The notes: generated from the sequence alone by a model not told the origin. 64,000 nt of DNA from Lagopus muta (GCF_023343835.1 NC_064437.1:51224972-51288971); one strand, 5' to 3'; positions 10,701-25,700 are shown, counted from the stretch's first letter. Translations and numbers: made by a program.

Positions 10701-13700
10701 AAATGTTCAAGCAAAGGAATATAATTTTAAGGCACTGAGTTAGCTTTGGTATCTTGATCCCATCCTGTTTCACCAAGCCAAGGCTGCTGAAAACATGATG
10801 TTTTGCTGTTCAGGCCTGAATTGTACAGGTGAAACTACCATGGTCCTTGGTTTTGCCAAGTTCCCAATGTGCTGTCATCTCATTAATGCTGCTGGTAATC
10901 ATGCCCAGTTTTACAGCCACCTGGCAATGAAATCTGTAGCAGACCGAGCCTTATGGATGTAACATAGAAGCTGCAGAAGATATGGACCCTTCTGAGAGGG
11001 AGAGCAAGGAAGGCAGCATCTGCCCTGGCCGCTGTCATTAAGAGGGAGTTTTCTGTGGGTTCCAGACCTGGCAGAAAGCTGGACGCTAAGGTTCTGAAAA
11101 TGCTTTCTTGTAGTTAGACTTCAGAATTTCTTCAAAATGAACTACATGACAAAGCCTTATAAATATTCATCGTCCTCAAACTTGCCTGATTTGGCACGAT
11201 TAGTTGTTTTTAATAACTTGGGAGCACTGATTAAGTCATGGTTTATCTCCTTAGTCAGTCTGTGTATGCAATCACATTTATTCAGATCAGCATCAGGAAC
11301 GTGTTGGAATCTGAGATACATTCTGTAGCTTCTTGACAAGTAAATTCACAGCAGATTGCTGCAGTGGGTTATGTATTTTGAATCACATAAACTGTTTTAA
11401 TCTCTCTGTGTGTAGAAGAATACTTACTAAGTTGGGCTACTTTTGAACCACGTAACCTGAATGGTTTATGATGATTATTCTTAAGCATCCTTTATGGCAT
11501 TAGTTGCCTGGAAAATTTAATTATGCTTGTTGAGATTACTTGCTTTCTGTTCAAATTTGTAATATATTGATGGTGTATATGGAAGTGTCTATATGCCTTA
11601 ATAAAAACAGCAGCCTGATTTTAGGAAAACAACTGTTCTGAATACAGTTTAGTTTAAAAAATAAACTTTTAATTGTGGTGTACAAGTGAATCAATAAGCT
11701 GAGAGAGCTGGTCAGTTACAGGTTGGTTTATTGCTAATTTCACTGTTGGGCTCATAAAGATGTCACAATGCTGTCAAATGCTGCTGCTGCCGTGAGGAAT
11801 GGCAGACTTAAAGGATATGAGGGTTAAAGACATGTGAAAGAATGGAGATTTATTTTATAACTGCAGAGCCACTAGTTTGTAGCTAAGGAAGTTCATGGAA
11901 TCTTCCACAGTGCTTCACTCAGTGATAATAATTCACTGCAGGAAAGGAGAGAAAACTTACTGTGAGTTCTCTTGGCTGTAGTTCTGCAGCCCCAGGCCTC
12001 CTGCTGAAGCACACAGCTCTTCTTTTGCTCCAGGCATTGCCAGCTGAAGAAGTTTTTGTCTAAGTTACTAAGGACTGTAAACCACAAGGATTAGTAGGTA
12101 ATACAGGCTGCTTGAGTCAGTGCTAGATCCCTTACAAGACAGAACAAAGAAGTTAGGACTTGAGAAAGGTTTCCCTCTGGTAAGTGGTAGGCAGTGAAAT
12201 TTGAAATTTAAAAGAAAACTAAAATACAGGTGGGCATGCAATTAAAATATGGATCTTGAAACAGATAGAAAATGAGATTGGCTGTTACTGTTGTCAGTGT
12301 GGAGTTAGAATATTTGTATTGCAGCCAGCATGACATGTGAAGTGTAATCGGAACACATGAGACATGAATTGAAGACTAGGAACAGTGCGGATTCTAGTAT
12401 ATACACTGTAAACTTACAGCAAGCACATCAATGCTCCCACAGATATGCATAAAAGAAATTCAGGTTCAGTTGTATGAAAGCTTCAGGGAATCCCAAGTTT
12501 TAAGACAACTGATATATGTTGAAAATAGGCATGGAAATCTGCAGAGATGTTGGTCGTCCTCCGGCTGGTTACTTCAAGCTGATGAGTGTTTATAGCCATT
12601 TGTCTGGTCAGACTTACTTATCAACATTTGAGTTCAACTTGTGCAGCCTGTTGTAACCACAAATCTTGAAAAGTGCTTTGGAGTTTGTGCTTTCAGGGTC
12701 ATATTTTTATTAGCTAGTTACATTCATGCAATGAAGGCATCTCTCAGGAGTTTCTGTTAATTGGTTTTCAAATATGGTCTTTAATTGTTCAAACACTAAA
12801 CTTAGGCATGACTGTGGTGGTTGATTTTTAATTACAACAAGTTTACTAAAATAACTTAGACTAAAATAAGTAGGAAGACTCACGTATCACTTAATCCCAC
12901 TCTTGTACTCTGCAGGTGGAAGCTGGCTTTCCCAGGAAACCTCACTGGTTTTGAGGGACTGCCTCCCTACAACTTGTTACAAAGATGGACCTTAAATAAT
13001 AGAATATCACTTTACTGCAAACTGCCTTAGACTTTTCTTGTACAAGTGAAGTCATTTTGATGGAAGAATGTTAAAGATTTCCCAGTCACTGAATAGGGAC
13101 GCATCTAGTTTGTGCATAAATTTCTTTCCTACTGGATGTCAGCACCCAGTGCTGGCTGTGATGATAGCATAGCAAAGTAGATATAGCACCAGTACTTTAG
13201 AACAGGCCCTCAGCATAACTTAAGGAATTAGACTACTTCTCAAATAAACTAGAAATAAAAAGGTTTGTTACTTATTTTTCTTTTGTCAAAAAGCAGTTGC
13301 GAATGAATGGAGCTTACAGCTCGCTTAAGAAAATGTCACTGTAAAAATATTCTGTCTTAAACTGCATTTTCTTTTCTAACTATTGTGTTATAATTGCATA
13401 CCACCAAAAGGAATAGTGCTTTAGCTAGGAAGTATTGGACCTGTGTGTTTTGTTTTCTTTTGTCATGCTGCCTTTCAAATATACTGTGTGGTTCATCTGC
13501 TCTTGCTCTCTTGCTTCTGCTAGCACAGTTTATGTAGCTTTCAAGGAAGTAATTCTGGCTTAATTATATGAACACTCTTGGAGCTGGGGGAGAATCTTAC
13601 ATTCACAATGCTCATGAAAATAACAATCAATAAAGAGAGACAGAATTAAGTCCTTAGTTGGAAGGCTTAATCATTTGATCTTTTGAGAATGGTAGATTTC

Positions 13701-16700
13701 CTGTTCAGAAATTTGGCTGCTAAACTGGAGATAGCTGTGAAGGAGGAACAAGTAGGGAATGATGATAAAATGAGGTGGAGGTGTGCAGCTTCACAAGGCA
13801 TCAGTTGAAAACTGTGAGGTTTCACGGAAGCTGTGTAATTTGATGAATCACATTGGAATGATGAGTTGTGTGAACAATCAACATTCTGTGACAATGAGGA
13901 GGTAGAGGAATAAGGAGTTACCACGTGACGAGGAAATTGTGTAGCGTATGAAACCTCCCAGATTTGAAATTTTATAGTGTACCTTCATCTTCTGTTTAGT
14001 AACTAGTATGTTAATGAGGCAGAAGGCTTTAACTGAAAGCCAACTGATAGTTGTGCATTAGTAGAGGTGAAATCAGGAAGTACAGAAATAGCTTTGTTCT
14101 CCTGAATGCTTACATTTGTCAGTCCAACAGAACCATGTAGAAGAGACAGTGAAATGGAATTAAGAACAGCTTAGTTACTTTTTCTATGAAAGGTAGTATC
14201 ATTTCTTCCTTTATGCTTAGATATACACTTACAGTAGAGTTTTTCTACTTCATACTTTGAACTTTAAATGAAGAAACATTTTTATTCCTCAACACATGTT
14301 GTTAATGCAAACAAACAAGTCTCTGTGCTTGGAGTACACTGTGATTGTGAATGATAGGTGCACTCTGCATATAAGGTTAAGCCAGTAAATGTATGAGAGA
14401 TGTAAATTAGAGCGTAGACATTTAATTTCAGCATCCAAGTGGGGAAATAGTTATTACATTTGACTGAGCTTAAAAAAAAAAAAAAAAAAGTATGGTTAGT
14501 AATGAAAGTATTTCCTTCTGAAATGTACCTTGCAGCACATTTACAGGTGCTATTCTGAATTGTTTATTATTGGCTCTGGCTTGGCAGTGTTCAAATTCTG
14601 ACTATTCCTTGATGCTTTCTAAACTCCAGATTTTTTTTTACTTGGATTATAATTCTTGTTGGTAATTGTGCTTTCTTTCAGTCTATTTGAAAATTCCAGA
14701 TAGTCTTTTTACTTCTTCCAAATTTTTTTCAAAGATCAAATGCCTACTCTGCTGCTTTGCTTTATAATGATCCACCTTCCATCTGTAAAATAGTAGAATT
14801 TTATACATATGAGGCAGTCTTTGATCATGGTGATTCTTCTGTTTGTATGTTTCTGGCACTCGTGTGAATGATGTTACCCTCTCACATCTGACTGTACAAA
14901 CCCAGTTGCTGTGGTATTTGTTTTAAACCTGAGACTGTGAAGTTACAGCATACAGAATATAACGACCAGTTCAGAAGCTTCAGTGAAAATACTTTCCCGA
15001 AGCCTGGAAGTATATTCAAGATAGCAATGTAGGATTTATTTCATTCTTATCGTAGTTGAACAGGGACATGTTATTACTTTGCTAAGTTATTTTCTAATTA
15101 CTGCTAGTGAAACTGTGAACATTCAATTACGTGATCAGCATTTTTTTTTTTGCATTGCTCAGTCTATTTTTTTATTTTACTTTTTTTGCAGGAATCTCTC
15201 AGGATTTGAGCTATGGTATATGAGTGTTGTGCAGAACTAAATTCCTTGCTGTCTCTGTCACCCGCAGCTTATTCTCTAACATAACTGTTAATCTATGAAC
15301 AGCTCTTACGTAAAAACAGTAAGTGAATTCTCTTTTATTTTCCTTAAGTCTTCAGAAGGAGACAAATAACAAAATGAACAATCCTGCTATTAAGAGAATA
15401 ACAAATGAAATCATCAAATCACCTGAAGATAAACGAGAATATCGTGGACTGGAATTGGCAAATGGCATTAAAGCACTTCTCATCAGTGACCCCACCACGG
15501 ATAAGTCTTCAGCAGCACTCGATGTGCACATAGGTATTTAATGCAATTTGTGTTCATTAAACAATTATTATATCATTAAAATTCTTTAAATTTTGGTATG
15601 TTAAGTGCAAATAAACTGGCAGGAGTAATATCTAGTTGCTAGCCTGGTCTACTGAAATTTAGAGCTTAATTCTTTGGCATACTAAGTTGAAAATTATGAG
15701 GGCTAATTAAATTCTCTTGGTAAACTGTGTTTACTCAAGTGTAGAAATATGTCTTTTAATGAGTAAGTTTCATGTTATGAAAGCTCTTTTGTAAGCAGGA
15801 AAGGGGCGGGTGTGAGTACAATTATTTCAGATGGCTCCATCTGTCACGTCAGACTTTTTTTTTTGTGAAATTGTTGATGAGTTGAGGTGAGAAGGTGCTG
15901 TAGTGCTGGAGGAGGTGGGGAGGCACACCCTAGCTGCAGTGATGCTTAAGTTGCAAACAAGAATACAAGGCATAGAAAGGGAAGACGGTATCTTGAAGCT
16001 GTGGAAGCCTTTTCTTTTAGTGGAGGTATTTCTCAAAGTGACAGTTTCTCACTTCCAAAGTGTGATGCATGCACACATTACCCGAGCATCTTTACTCATC
16101 CTCTTGCAGTATATATAGTTGGGAGCTCTTTGTGCCATTGATGTTAGGACACAAGTAGTAGAGTAACTTTGTAAGCTTCTGGTACAAATCATTATCTGGT
16201 TCAGAGGATCCCAAATCTGGTTTTCTTGGATACTCTGACAGTAGTAACCAATGTATGTCCTGTTCCTGCATATGTGCTGGAGGAAATGTCTGTTACCTCC
16301 ACCTATATTCTCCCATTGCTCACTGTTGTAAGGTCCAAAGCAGAACTGCCAGATTCGAACGTCATGCTTCTGCCTTACATTCCAGGAAGCCTTTGTTGTC
16401 TTCTAAAGTGGCTGCCTTCTTACCTCCTCACTGACTTCCAATAGCTGCTTGTGTCCTGGCAATTAATCACAGGTTATTACTCATCCTGTAAACCACAGGG
16501 GAAACACCTCCTTAATTGTGGCTGTCAATTGCTGCCTTTTAATGCAATGCAGTTATTAAAATCAAACTATAGAAGACAGAACATTGTGATCTGCCAGGTC
16601 TATACAGATTATGAATCATGAACTTCAATTTAAATCTTATTTGTCTGAAAAGCAATCAATGCAGGCTGATCTGGAAAGACAGTTTGAGGCAGTAATTGGT

Positions 16701-19700
16701 TCAGTTACTCATTTTAAATTTCCTTTTTTTTTTTTTTTTTTAAGACTGATTTTAGTTGACTGTTAGCTGCCAAGTGTCTACTTATAACTACAGAATTTGT
16801 ATAATTGGCTCGGACAACGTACTGTGATATAAAGAACTTCAAAAGACTTAAGATTTGATCATTACTTTTTGTCAGTGATTTTATGACATTTTTCCTCCTG
16901 CAGGGTCTTTGTCTGATCCGCCCAACATTGCTGGACTTAGTCATTTTTGTGAGCATATGCTGTTTCTGGGAACCAAGAAATACCCAAAAGAGAATGAATA
17001 TAGTCAATTTCTCAGTGAGCATGCAGGGAGCTCCAATGCTTTCACCAGCGGAGAGCATACAAACTATTACTTCGATGTGTCACACGAACATCTAGAAGGT
17101 GCACTAGACAGGTAAACACACTTCTGTTTAAATTATTGCTGCTATTTCAAATGGCTTAAGAGTTCTTCCTCATGTTTTTTCACTATGTTATTAAAGAAAG
17201 GGTTCAGAGCGTTGTCTTTTGTTAAAACTGATAGTAGGTGACTTCAGTTTAAAAAATATTTCTCAGATTTTTTTTATTTTTTTTTTCAGCCAGCAGACTT
17301 CTTCACCAAGGGAGAATTTTTAAAGATTGTATTTATATGGAATATTTTCAAAAATGTGGGGCACAGAATGTGACAGTGAGCTTATGCATTATGCAAGTGC
17401 TCTGACTGTATCATCAAGTACTATGCATGCCATGTAAACCTTACTTCTTTGACAGCATAAGAATGAAGTCTAGAAATAAAATTGGATGTCTTTAGTAAAG
17501 GGAAATGACTGAAACCTCTGCCTTTTGTGGGAAAGAGCAGAAATTTAAGGGCGTGTAGTCAGTGAGATGGACAGTGGATTTTTCCCTTTTTAAGAAGTAT
17601 TGTTCTAGGAAACTTTTTGGTTTTCTTTTTAATCCTTTGCTTATGCCACAGAATTTCTGCATTGGTGATCAAGTTGTTCATACTTATAAAGGCTGAGCTC
17701 TTTGCTCTCAAAGTTTGTTCCTTGTTTCCTCTGTATGACAAAATTGATTTGATTCACAAGATTAAGAACTTCTTGCAGCTAAGCTTCTATACAGTAGAAG
17801 TTTTCTGTGTATTATTTGTGACACAAGATTGATTCTTTGTGGTGTGAGTATGTTGTAGTCTGTATTTATAGGTAAAGAAATTGAGAACTAATGAATCGGT
17901 GTTAAAGCTGTTGTGGAATTTGTGAATTCTGCACTGGAAAGTAATCAGTTATTTTCAGGAGGGATACTTCATACTATTAATAAATGTAATGGAAAGTTGA
18001 TCTGAAAATTTTCTGTTTAGATTTGCCCAGTTTTTCCTGTGCCCTTTGTTTGATGAAAGCTGCAAAGATAGAGAAGTGAATGCTGTTGATTCTGAGCATG
18101 AAAAGAATCTGATGAATGATGCCTGGAGGTTGTTTCAATTGGAGAAGGCTACTGGAAACCCCAATCATCCCTTCAGTAAATTTGGAACAGGTTTGTCAGA
18201 AAATTATTATTCTTCTATTAGAGTTCTGTGTAGTGTATGCAGTGTTATTATATGGAGTTGATCAAGACTGGAGTGAAACAATTCTGATTTTGTTTTTTTT
18301 TTTTTTTTCTGCTCCATGCATGTTTATTATAGTGCTTTATTGCATTTTCCACATGGTAGACCAAACCAAGCTAGACAAAACATGCAGAATAGAGTGATAC
18401 AAGACTTGCATGATAGTGATGAGGCATTCTTTATGATTTTGATAATTACTGCAATGGATGCTGTTTTCCAGTGATTCCATTTGTCGTAATCTGGTACTGT
18501 GTTTCTTTGTGCATGGTAACATGGATGGACTGTGTTCTAATCATTCTCAGTCACGTTGTTTTTGCTAAGTAGTATTCTGTTAAGACTGGGGACAGTGACT
18601 AGGTCAAATCAGAAAGATTAGCAAAGTAACCTGGCAATTACTGAGTAAGAACATGAAAAGAAAATCTGAAGCATAAAATGCAGCAGCAGATGTCAAGGTA
18701 AACTATTATTGAACAAATCCCAATCCTATAGCTGATGGTGTTTTTCAGTCTTTATTAATCACGGAGTGCTCAGTAATGAAAACTAAAAAGCCTTAATTTA
18801 AAAAGCATGAAAGTAACAGGTCATGGTTATGCTTAAAACCAAAGCTGTTATGTGCTTTGGCAGAAGTTTAATTGGAGGTTTTGTTGAAGTTATTTTATAC
18901 ATGAGTTGCAAGTTTATTTTGAAGCTGTCAAAGTATTAGTGCCATTAATTCGGGCACTGCACTATCTAACCATGAATGTATTTTGTGGCTGGGTCTGTTT
19001 GCTGAGTGAACAGTTGATGAAATATTGCGTACAGTAGGGAGGTTAGAGAGCAGGTAATGAACTGTAAGGACTGCCTTCTTCCTTTGGCTCAAGAAAGAGG
19101 AAAATATTTTTGCACTTGATGAAGAGGCTGTTCTAAACAGGAGAAGTTTAAACTGTATTCCCCAAACAAATCAATTTGAAAGCAAGTCTTGGAAACTGCA
19201 GGTGAGTATCTGAAGTATATTCTGTAATCTCAGAGGGGTGGAATTTGGCCTTCCTGAATCAGCAAATAAAGTTTTTGCTTTTAATGAAGAGATTACTATT
19301 TTTCATTTCTATGCAGCTCTCAAAAAATATTAGTGGATATTGCAGAAATATTTTTCTACAGTATAGGAAGATTTTTTTAGCTGACAAATGAAATGTTTGC
19401 GCAGGGGGAGAATACTTGAGGTTTGCTCAAATTCAGCAGAGCGGAGCCTTCCTGCAAATCTGACTCAGCAGAGCTAGTGCCTGACTTTGGTTTTTATTTG
19501 CTCAGGGTTGCCAGCTGTGATGCAGACAACTGCAGTTGACATCCTTATTGTTTCCTGTTGGCTGAGCTGAGCTGTTAGCCAGTCTAGCAGAATATAGGAG
19601 TGCTCCCATTTGATGCTTTAGATCACAGCTTATCTCTGCAGAGCCTGTTTTGATAGTGAATTTTACGTTATTCTTTCTATCCAGAGAAACAGTTGTACCT

Positions 19701-22700
19701 TAATACTTAATGCTTTATTTGTTCCTTTGTCCACAGATACTCTTTATCCATCACTGAGTAACTGCCTGTAACAATAATTCCTGGCACTTTTGTATTGTCC
19801 ATTTTCCTATCTCTACAAGCTGTCTTCTGACTGTTGGCTCTTAATTTATGCTAGTACTCTTAATAGAACAGTTATTAAGCTGAAGTTTTAGATCTTTTAT
19901 TTTAATTTGCCCTTTCTATTGATTCAGGGGCACTCTTCTAACTTCTGTGTTTCTGTTGTCTTTAGGCCCAGATCTATAAGATCTGATAAGCTGAGCAGTC
20001 ACAATTAACAAACCATTGTTATGAAATTAATAATCATTTTTTAAAAATTAAAATATTAGGCTGTAATTTTTGTCATGCTGTGCCATAAGTAATTTCACAC
20101 AGTGGTTCCTCTGAAAGGTGTGTGTATGCAGGAATAAAATCTGCTCTAGTTGTGCAAAAGAGCCTTTTCCTTCTGAATTAAAGCCTGGGCTCACTTGTGT
20201 TGCTTTGAAATAGCCATTAAAATTAGAATATTAATTATGAAGTCTGAAGCATTCTTAGATTCTTGAGAATCTATGTGCAAAGAGGATGGAAGTGTTTACA
20301 ACAATAATTTCTACAATTATATTTTTACAATATAGAACAAATATACTTCATTATGCACAGTAATCTTAAATTGACTGTCAATCCAGACAAAAACAGATTC
20401 ATTATTTTTCTTTTTTTTCTTTTTTTTGTAAATTCATAAACCATGAGTATACCTGTATCAACAAGCTCTACTGCTATTTTGTGTTACAGGGAACAAATTC
20501 ACTCTGGAAACTAGACCAACCAAAGAAGGAATAGATGTAAGACAAGAGTTACTGAAGTTTCATTCTACTTACTATTCATCAAATTTAATGGCTATTTGTG
20601 TCTTAGGAAGAGGTGAGAGCTCAAAAGTGTTTTTTGTTCTTGTTGTTTGTCACGTAAGACTTTCAGTGTGTTTATGTTCATAAAGAGGAGAGTAAAATCT
20701 GAAAATCTACAGAAGGGGAAAAAGTTAAGTTTTTACAGACTGACCAAACCTAATGTTACGTTTAGCGACATCTCCAAAGCAACTTGCAGTGTGTAAATGT
20801 AATTGTTCATAAGCTTACAATACAAAAGCTAAGCTGAAAATCTGAATCCGGTATTGAATCACCAGTTGCTGTCATATGCTTGTTTTTTGAAGACTGACAC
20901 CTCAGATGTTGGAAGGGCTTTTGATACTGTTTTCATATTTGACATTTGTGCATATTTCCACTCTAAATATGTCTGCATTGTTAAAGGATAAACCTAATCT
21001 AACATTTAGATGAAAAGCCTTTACTTCTCTTTATTTATTTTCCCTAAAAAGAAACGTTCATTTCTCACTCGTTTGTTCAAGCATCAGAATCATGCAATTG
21101 CTTTCCAGGAGGCTTTATATCCTACGAAATGTTTTGTTGTTTTGTTTTGTTTTCTTCTTTTGAAGTCGTCCAGAATCAGAATTGAAAATTGATAAGTTCC
21201 ACATTCTTTTTGATTTAATTCCTTTTGATAGTGGGGAGCTCCACACATACAAATCAAGGTGCAGAAAACAAACATTATTAACACAATTCCATAATTTTTT
21301 TGTTGAAAACACCTTGCTGTCAGTGTAGCAGAACTTCTAATTGATAGATAAACAAATAGTTGGAAATGCTCTAACATCTAAGTAAATAAATTAATAAAAT
21401 TGCTCACTGCAGGTCATCTGCGATCTCCCTGTTGTGCATTCTGAAGTAGGTAGACTTGCAAAGCTGTGTGCAGCCTAGTAATTCTCTGATTTTTTTCCCC
21501 TCCACTTTATGTACACAATGTGCCTCAGTGAAAAGTGATAAGAGAATCAGAATATCTCTGGTAAATACTGGCAAATATAACTTTGCTGTAATTTTGTTTT
21601 AAAATTCATCCTGCAAAAATAAAATTAATCAAAAGCAAAATTCATGCAACAATTTCAGTATAGCAGTTCCTATGTAGACTCTTAAATTCTTACCTTTTCA
21701 GTAAGAATCACCCTAGCAACTGGAAATCTGCCCTAAAGAAAACCATGGCTGTAGCTGGGAAGCTCAAATGATTGTGTTCTTTTCTGCCTGTATTAAGGTG
21801 GCATGTTTGTTTTTTTTTTTTGTTGAGTGTTACGTAAACTTGAGTAGGAAAACTTGAATTCAGACTTCTTACATTTTATGTAGCTGAATTGTGTACTTAT
21901 TAATTGCTAAGGAAGCTAATCCATTAACCAGAAATGTTACTGTGAAGTTCTTTGTTGGCTGAAGACAAAGAAGTTGTCCTTGCAATGTAATTTTGATATA
22001 AATGTTTTTGAAGATTTCCCCCGTAGAATTAAGTGCAGTAGTGCATTCCTATTTATATATTTTAATGAAGAAGCAGGTGTATAAACTTTGGAGAGGGTGA
22101 AAAAAACGTTGGAGTAGTTCTTTGGGAGTAACAGTTTATTAACTTGGCCTTCACAGAATCACAGAATCACAGAATCACCCGGGTTGGAAGGGACCCCAAG
22201 GATCATGTAGTTCCAACCCCCTGCCTAGCAGGGCCACCAAACATACACATTCAGATCAGGTTGCCCAGGACCCCGTCCAACCTGGCCTTAAACACGTCCA
22301 AGGACGGGGCATCCACAACCTCCCTGGGCAGCCCGTTCCAGGGCCTAACCACTCTCCTAGTAAAGAACTTCCCCCTAACATCTAACCTAAATCTTCCCTC
22401 CTTCAACTTAAAACCATTTCCCCTAGTCCTGCTGTTGTCAGCCCTTTTGAAGAGTTTACTCCCCTCCTGGGTGTAGGTTCCCTTCAGGTATTGATAGGCT
22501 GCAATGAGGTCACCCCGCAGCCTTCTCTTCTCCAGGCTGAACAAGCCCAACTCCCTCAGCCTGTCCTCATAGGGGAGGTGCTCCAGCCCCCTGATCATCT
22601 TAGTCGCCCTCCTCTGGACCCTTTCCAAAATCTCAGTGTCTTTCTTGTACTGAGGGCTCCACACCTGGACACAGTACTCCAGATGGGGCCTCACAAGAGC

Positions 22701-25700
22701 CGAGTAGAGAGGGCCAATCACCTCCCTGTCCCTGCTGGCCACCCCTCTCCTGATGGAGCCCAGGATCCCATTTGCCTTTCGAGCTTCAGTAGCCAAGTTA
22801 AACAGGGTAACACATTGATAGAAGGCAACTGGTTTTCTTTTTAGCACAGAAAAATGTACACTTCAGCCTTGACTGGTGTTCTAATGAAGTAAGCCTGGAA
22901 CTTTCTGCATTTCTTTTTAGTGTTACTGAGTTGGTTTTAAGCCAGAGAAAGCCTTAATAGTATCTATTGAATTTAATGCCCAATGCTATCTCATACTGTA
23001 GGTGCATTCTTCAATACTTTTTTTTTTTCCCAGTGTGGGGAAAAAAGATAAAACATGGGTCTCTAACAGAGTTATATGCACTTCACAAAGTCTCTGTGTG
23101 AGTGACTACTTTGGTTTGTGCTGTTTTAATTTTTTAATGCTTAACATCTGATTTACTACTTCTTCCATTCCACCTTAGATTTAGATTCGTCAGTTTATTT
23201 TAAATATGTTTTTTCCTTTCAACAGGATTTATATGAATCATGGTTGAAGCCTTTAATAAGCATGGTGCTTATAGCATATTATATTTCAATACTGAAGTGT
23301 TACATATTTCCTTTCTGAATCGATTAACCATCACATCATTAGAATGACTGTTCTGTATAATCCATATCTTCCCTATAGAATATTGAAAATCTAAGTTAGG
23401 TAGAAACATCAGATAATGATTAAGTGTTTTGTAATATTTCTTTATTATAGAATCCTTGGATGAGCTGACTTCCCTAGTGGTGAAGTTGTTTTCAGAAGTA
23501 GAGAATAAAAACGTCCCTATACCAGAATTTCCGGAACATCCTTTCCAAGAGGAACATCTCAGGGTCAGTATAGAGTTGTATCTTTTGGTGGGCTTGTGTA
23601 CCTCAGGTGATACTTCTCAACTACTCATGTTACAGTAATACATTGTATACTTGACTACTTTTGTAGCAGCATCTCTGTTTCTTTCCTCATATTTTCACCT
23701 ACCTGTCCATGAATGTATTTAATATAGTTTTTAGTAAAGATGTATGTTTGGTTGCAGAGGTTGGGATAATTAATTCTGTGTATTTGCATAATGAATGGTT
23801 CAAATGTTGCCGTGGTTCTTCTATACCTTTACTTTCAACCCAATGTTGTTATTATGTACATAAGAGGACATGATATTTGCTATTGAAATGAATATATGAG
23901 ATTGGGTGAATGTCTGTTTATGGATCTGCTTTTTAATTTTTATCTTCAGCAACTTTACAAAGTGGTACCTATTAAGGACATCAGAAATCTTTATGTCACA
24001 TTTCCTATACCAGACCTTCAGAAATACTATAAATCAAATCCTGGCCATTACCTTGGTCATCTGATTGGGCATGAAGGCCCAGGGAGTCTTCTGTCAGAGC
24101 TTAAAGCCAAAGGTAAGTAATTTGAATGTAAAGAATTAAAAATTAATCAATTGTACATTTTTTTGAAGACCTACCATAAGTGGGTCAATTTTATGTGAAG
24201 CTTTTTTTTTTTTTAAATTTGAATTTCCCAGCTATTTGAGTAATTTGAGTTGTAAATAATTTTTACCCACTTCATTCTTGTTTCTGTGATGAGTAAAAAT
24301 GAATAAATAACAAACGCCCTGACTTTGGAAGCTACTATTTCTAGTGCTCTGCTTCATTCAGCCCTGCTTAGAGACGTGTGAGCTTTGAAATACTGTTTTG
24401 TCTCTGTTCTGTCACTGACTTAGAGGCTATTGTCAGCTCTCTTAATGTCTGGAGGAATAGAAGAGTGTACCTCAATGTTGTTCACTGTATTACTGTGTTC
24501 CAAACATAAATTACCTGGTGATCAGTTGATGTTGCAATTATTGCATCACAAGATCAGATGGGTCAGATGCTGAACTTATTTTGCTGTAGATGTTGAGATA
24601 GACAAGGTGAACATGTAAAGTAGTCAAGATTTTCCAGAAAAAGAAGAAAAAAAAAGTATTGTTGCCAAAGCATACAAAGAAAGTGGTGTATAAATCTTTA
24701 CAGGCTTGCTCATGCAATAAATTTTCTCTTTGATTTCATAGGATGGGTGTATACTCTTGTTGGAGGACAGAAGGAAGGTGCTAGAGGTTTCATGTTTTTC
24801 ATTATAAATGTGGACTTGACAGAGGAAGGACTTTGTAAGTGAAGCCACTATGTCTGCATTCCATGTTAGTCCTGATCTAATGGGCTTGTTTTTGTCTTTA
24901 GAGAGACTAATTATATTTATAGCTTGAAAGATAAACCCAGAATAACCAGTTAGTTTAGTATATTAAATCCCATCACTGTGCTAACACTCTTCATCTAACG
25001 CAAGGAGTGAACTTATTTGAGGGTACAATTGAAATATTTAATTAAGTATTTTAAAGTAAACTACTCTAGAAGAAAAGCTGTTAATACCTTTGTGTGCTAC
25101 TTATTCATAGTACGTGAAATTAAATTATATTATAAAATTTTATTACACAGCATGTTCAAAGCAGTTCTCAGAATTAGCTTGGGACCTAAACAGTTCACGT
25201 CTGTAAACAATCACAGTAACTTTTTCAGGGGGATTGTTCATGTAATCAAATATCTTGATGTAATTAAAAATACAGACTTTCCTATTTCTTTTCACAATAA
25301 TTTTGTGTGTTTGTGTGTAGAATTGAGCCAATTATTAAGCAAGCTGTTTTTTTCTTTCCAGTGCATGTTGAAGATATTATTTTGCACATGTTTCAGTATA
25401 TTCAAAAACTACGTACAGAAGGACCTCAAGAATGGGTTTTCCAAGAGTGCAAGGTACAGCGATTGCTACTTGAAATAAGCAGTGGTAGTGTTTTCACAAT
25501 TTATTGAATGGTAAAGAGAATCAGAACTCTTGCTATGGAAATAGGTTTATTAATTGCATGATGAATAAGTTTTAAAATTTTAAAGGTGTGTTTTTTGTGA
25601 CATGACGCAAATGGCAAATACACTGAGAATACATCTTCAGTATAAGTGTGAAATGCACTTACAGAGCTATGAGTTAACATTGCATTGTGGCTTAATGAAA

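Noticed and set aside
10770..10860. Possible hairpin RNA around CCAAGG/CCTTGG in intron 1
   Set aside because: Only about 9 of 13 positions pair and there is no microRNA-like stem.
22144..22844. Plus-strand open frames over the CR1
   Set aside because: They are antisense shadows of the CR1 reverse-transcriptase frame.
25017..25478. 153-codon frame in intron 8 and exon 9
   Set aside because: It overlaps IDE exon 9 in another frame, is rich in Lys/Phe/Tyr typical of AT-rich non-coding DNA, and matches nothing known to me.
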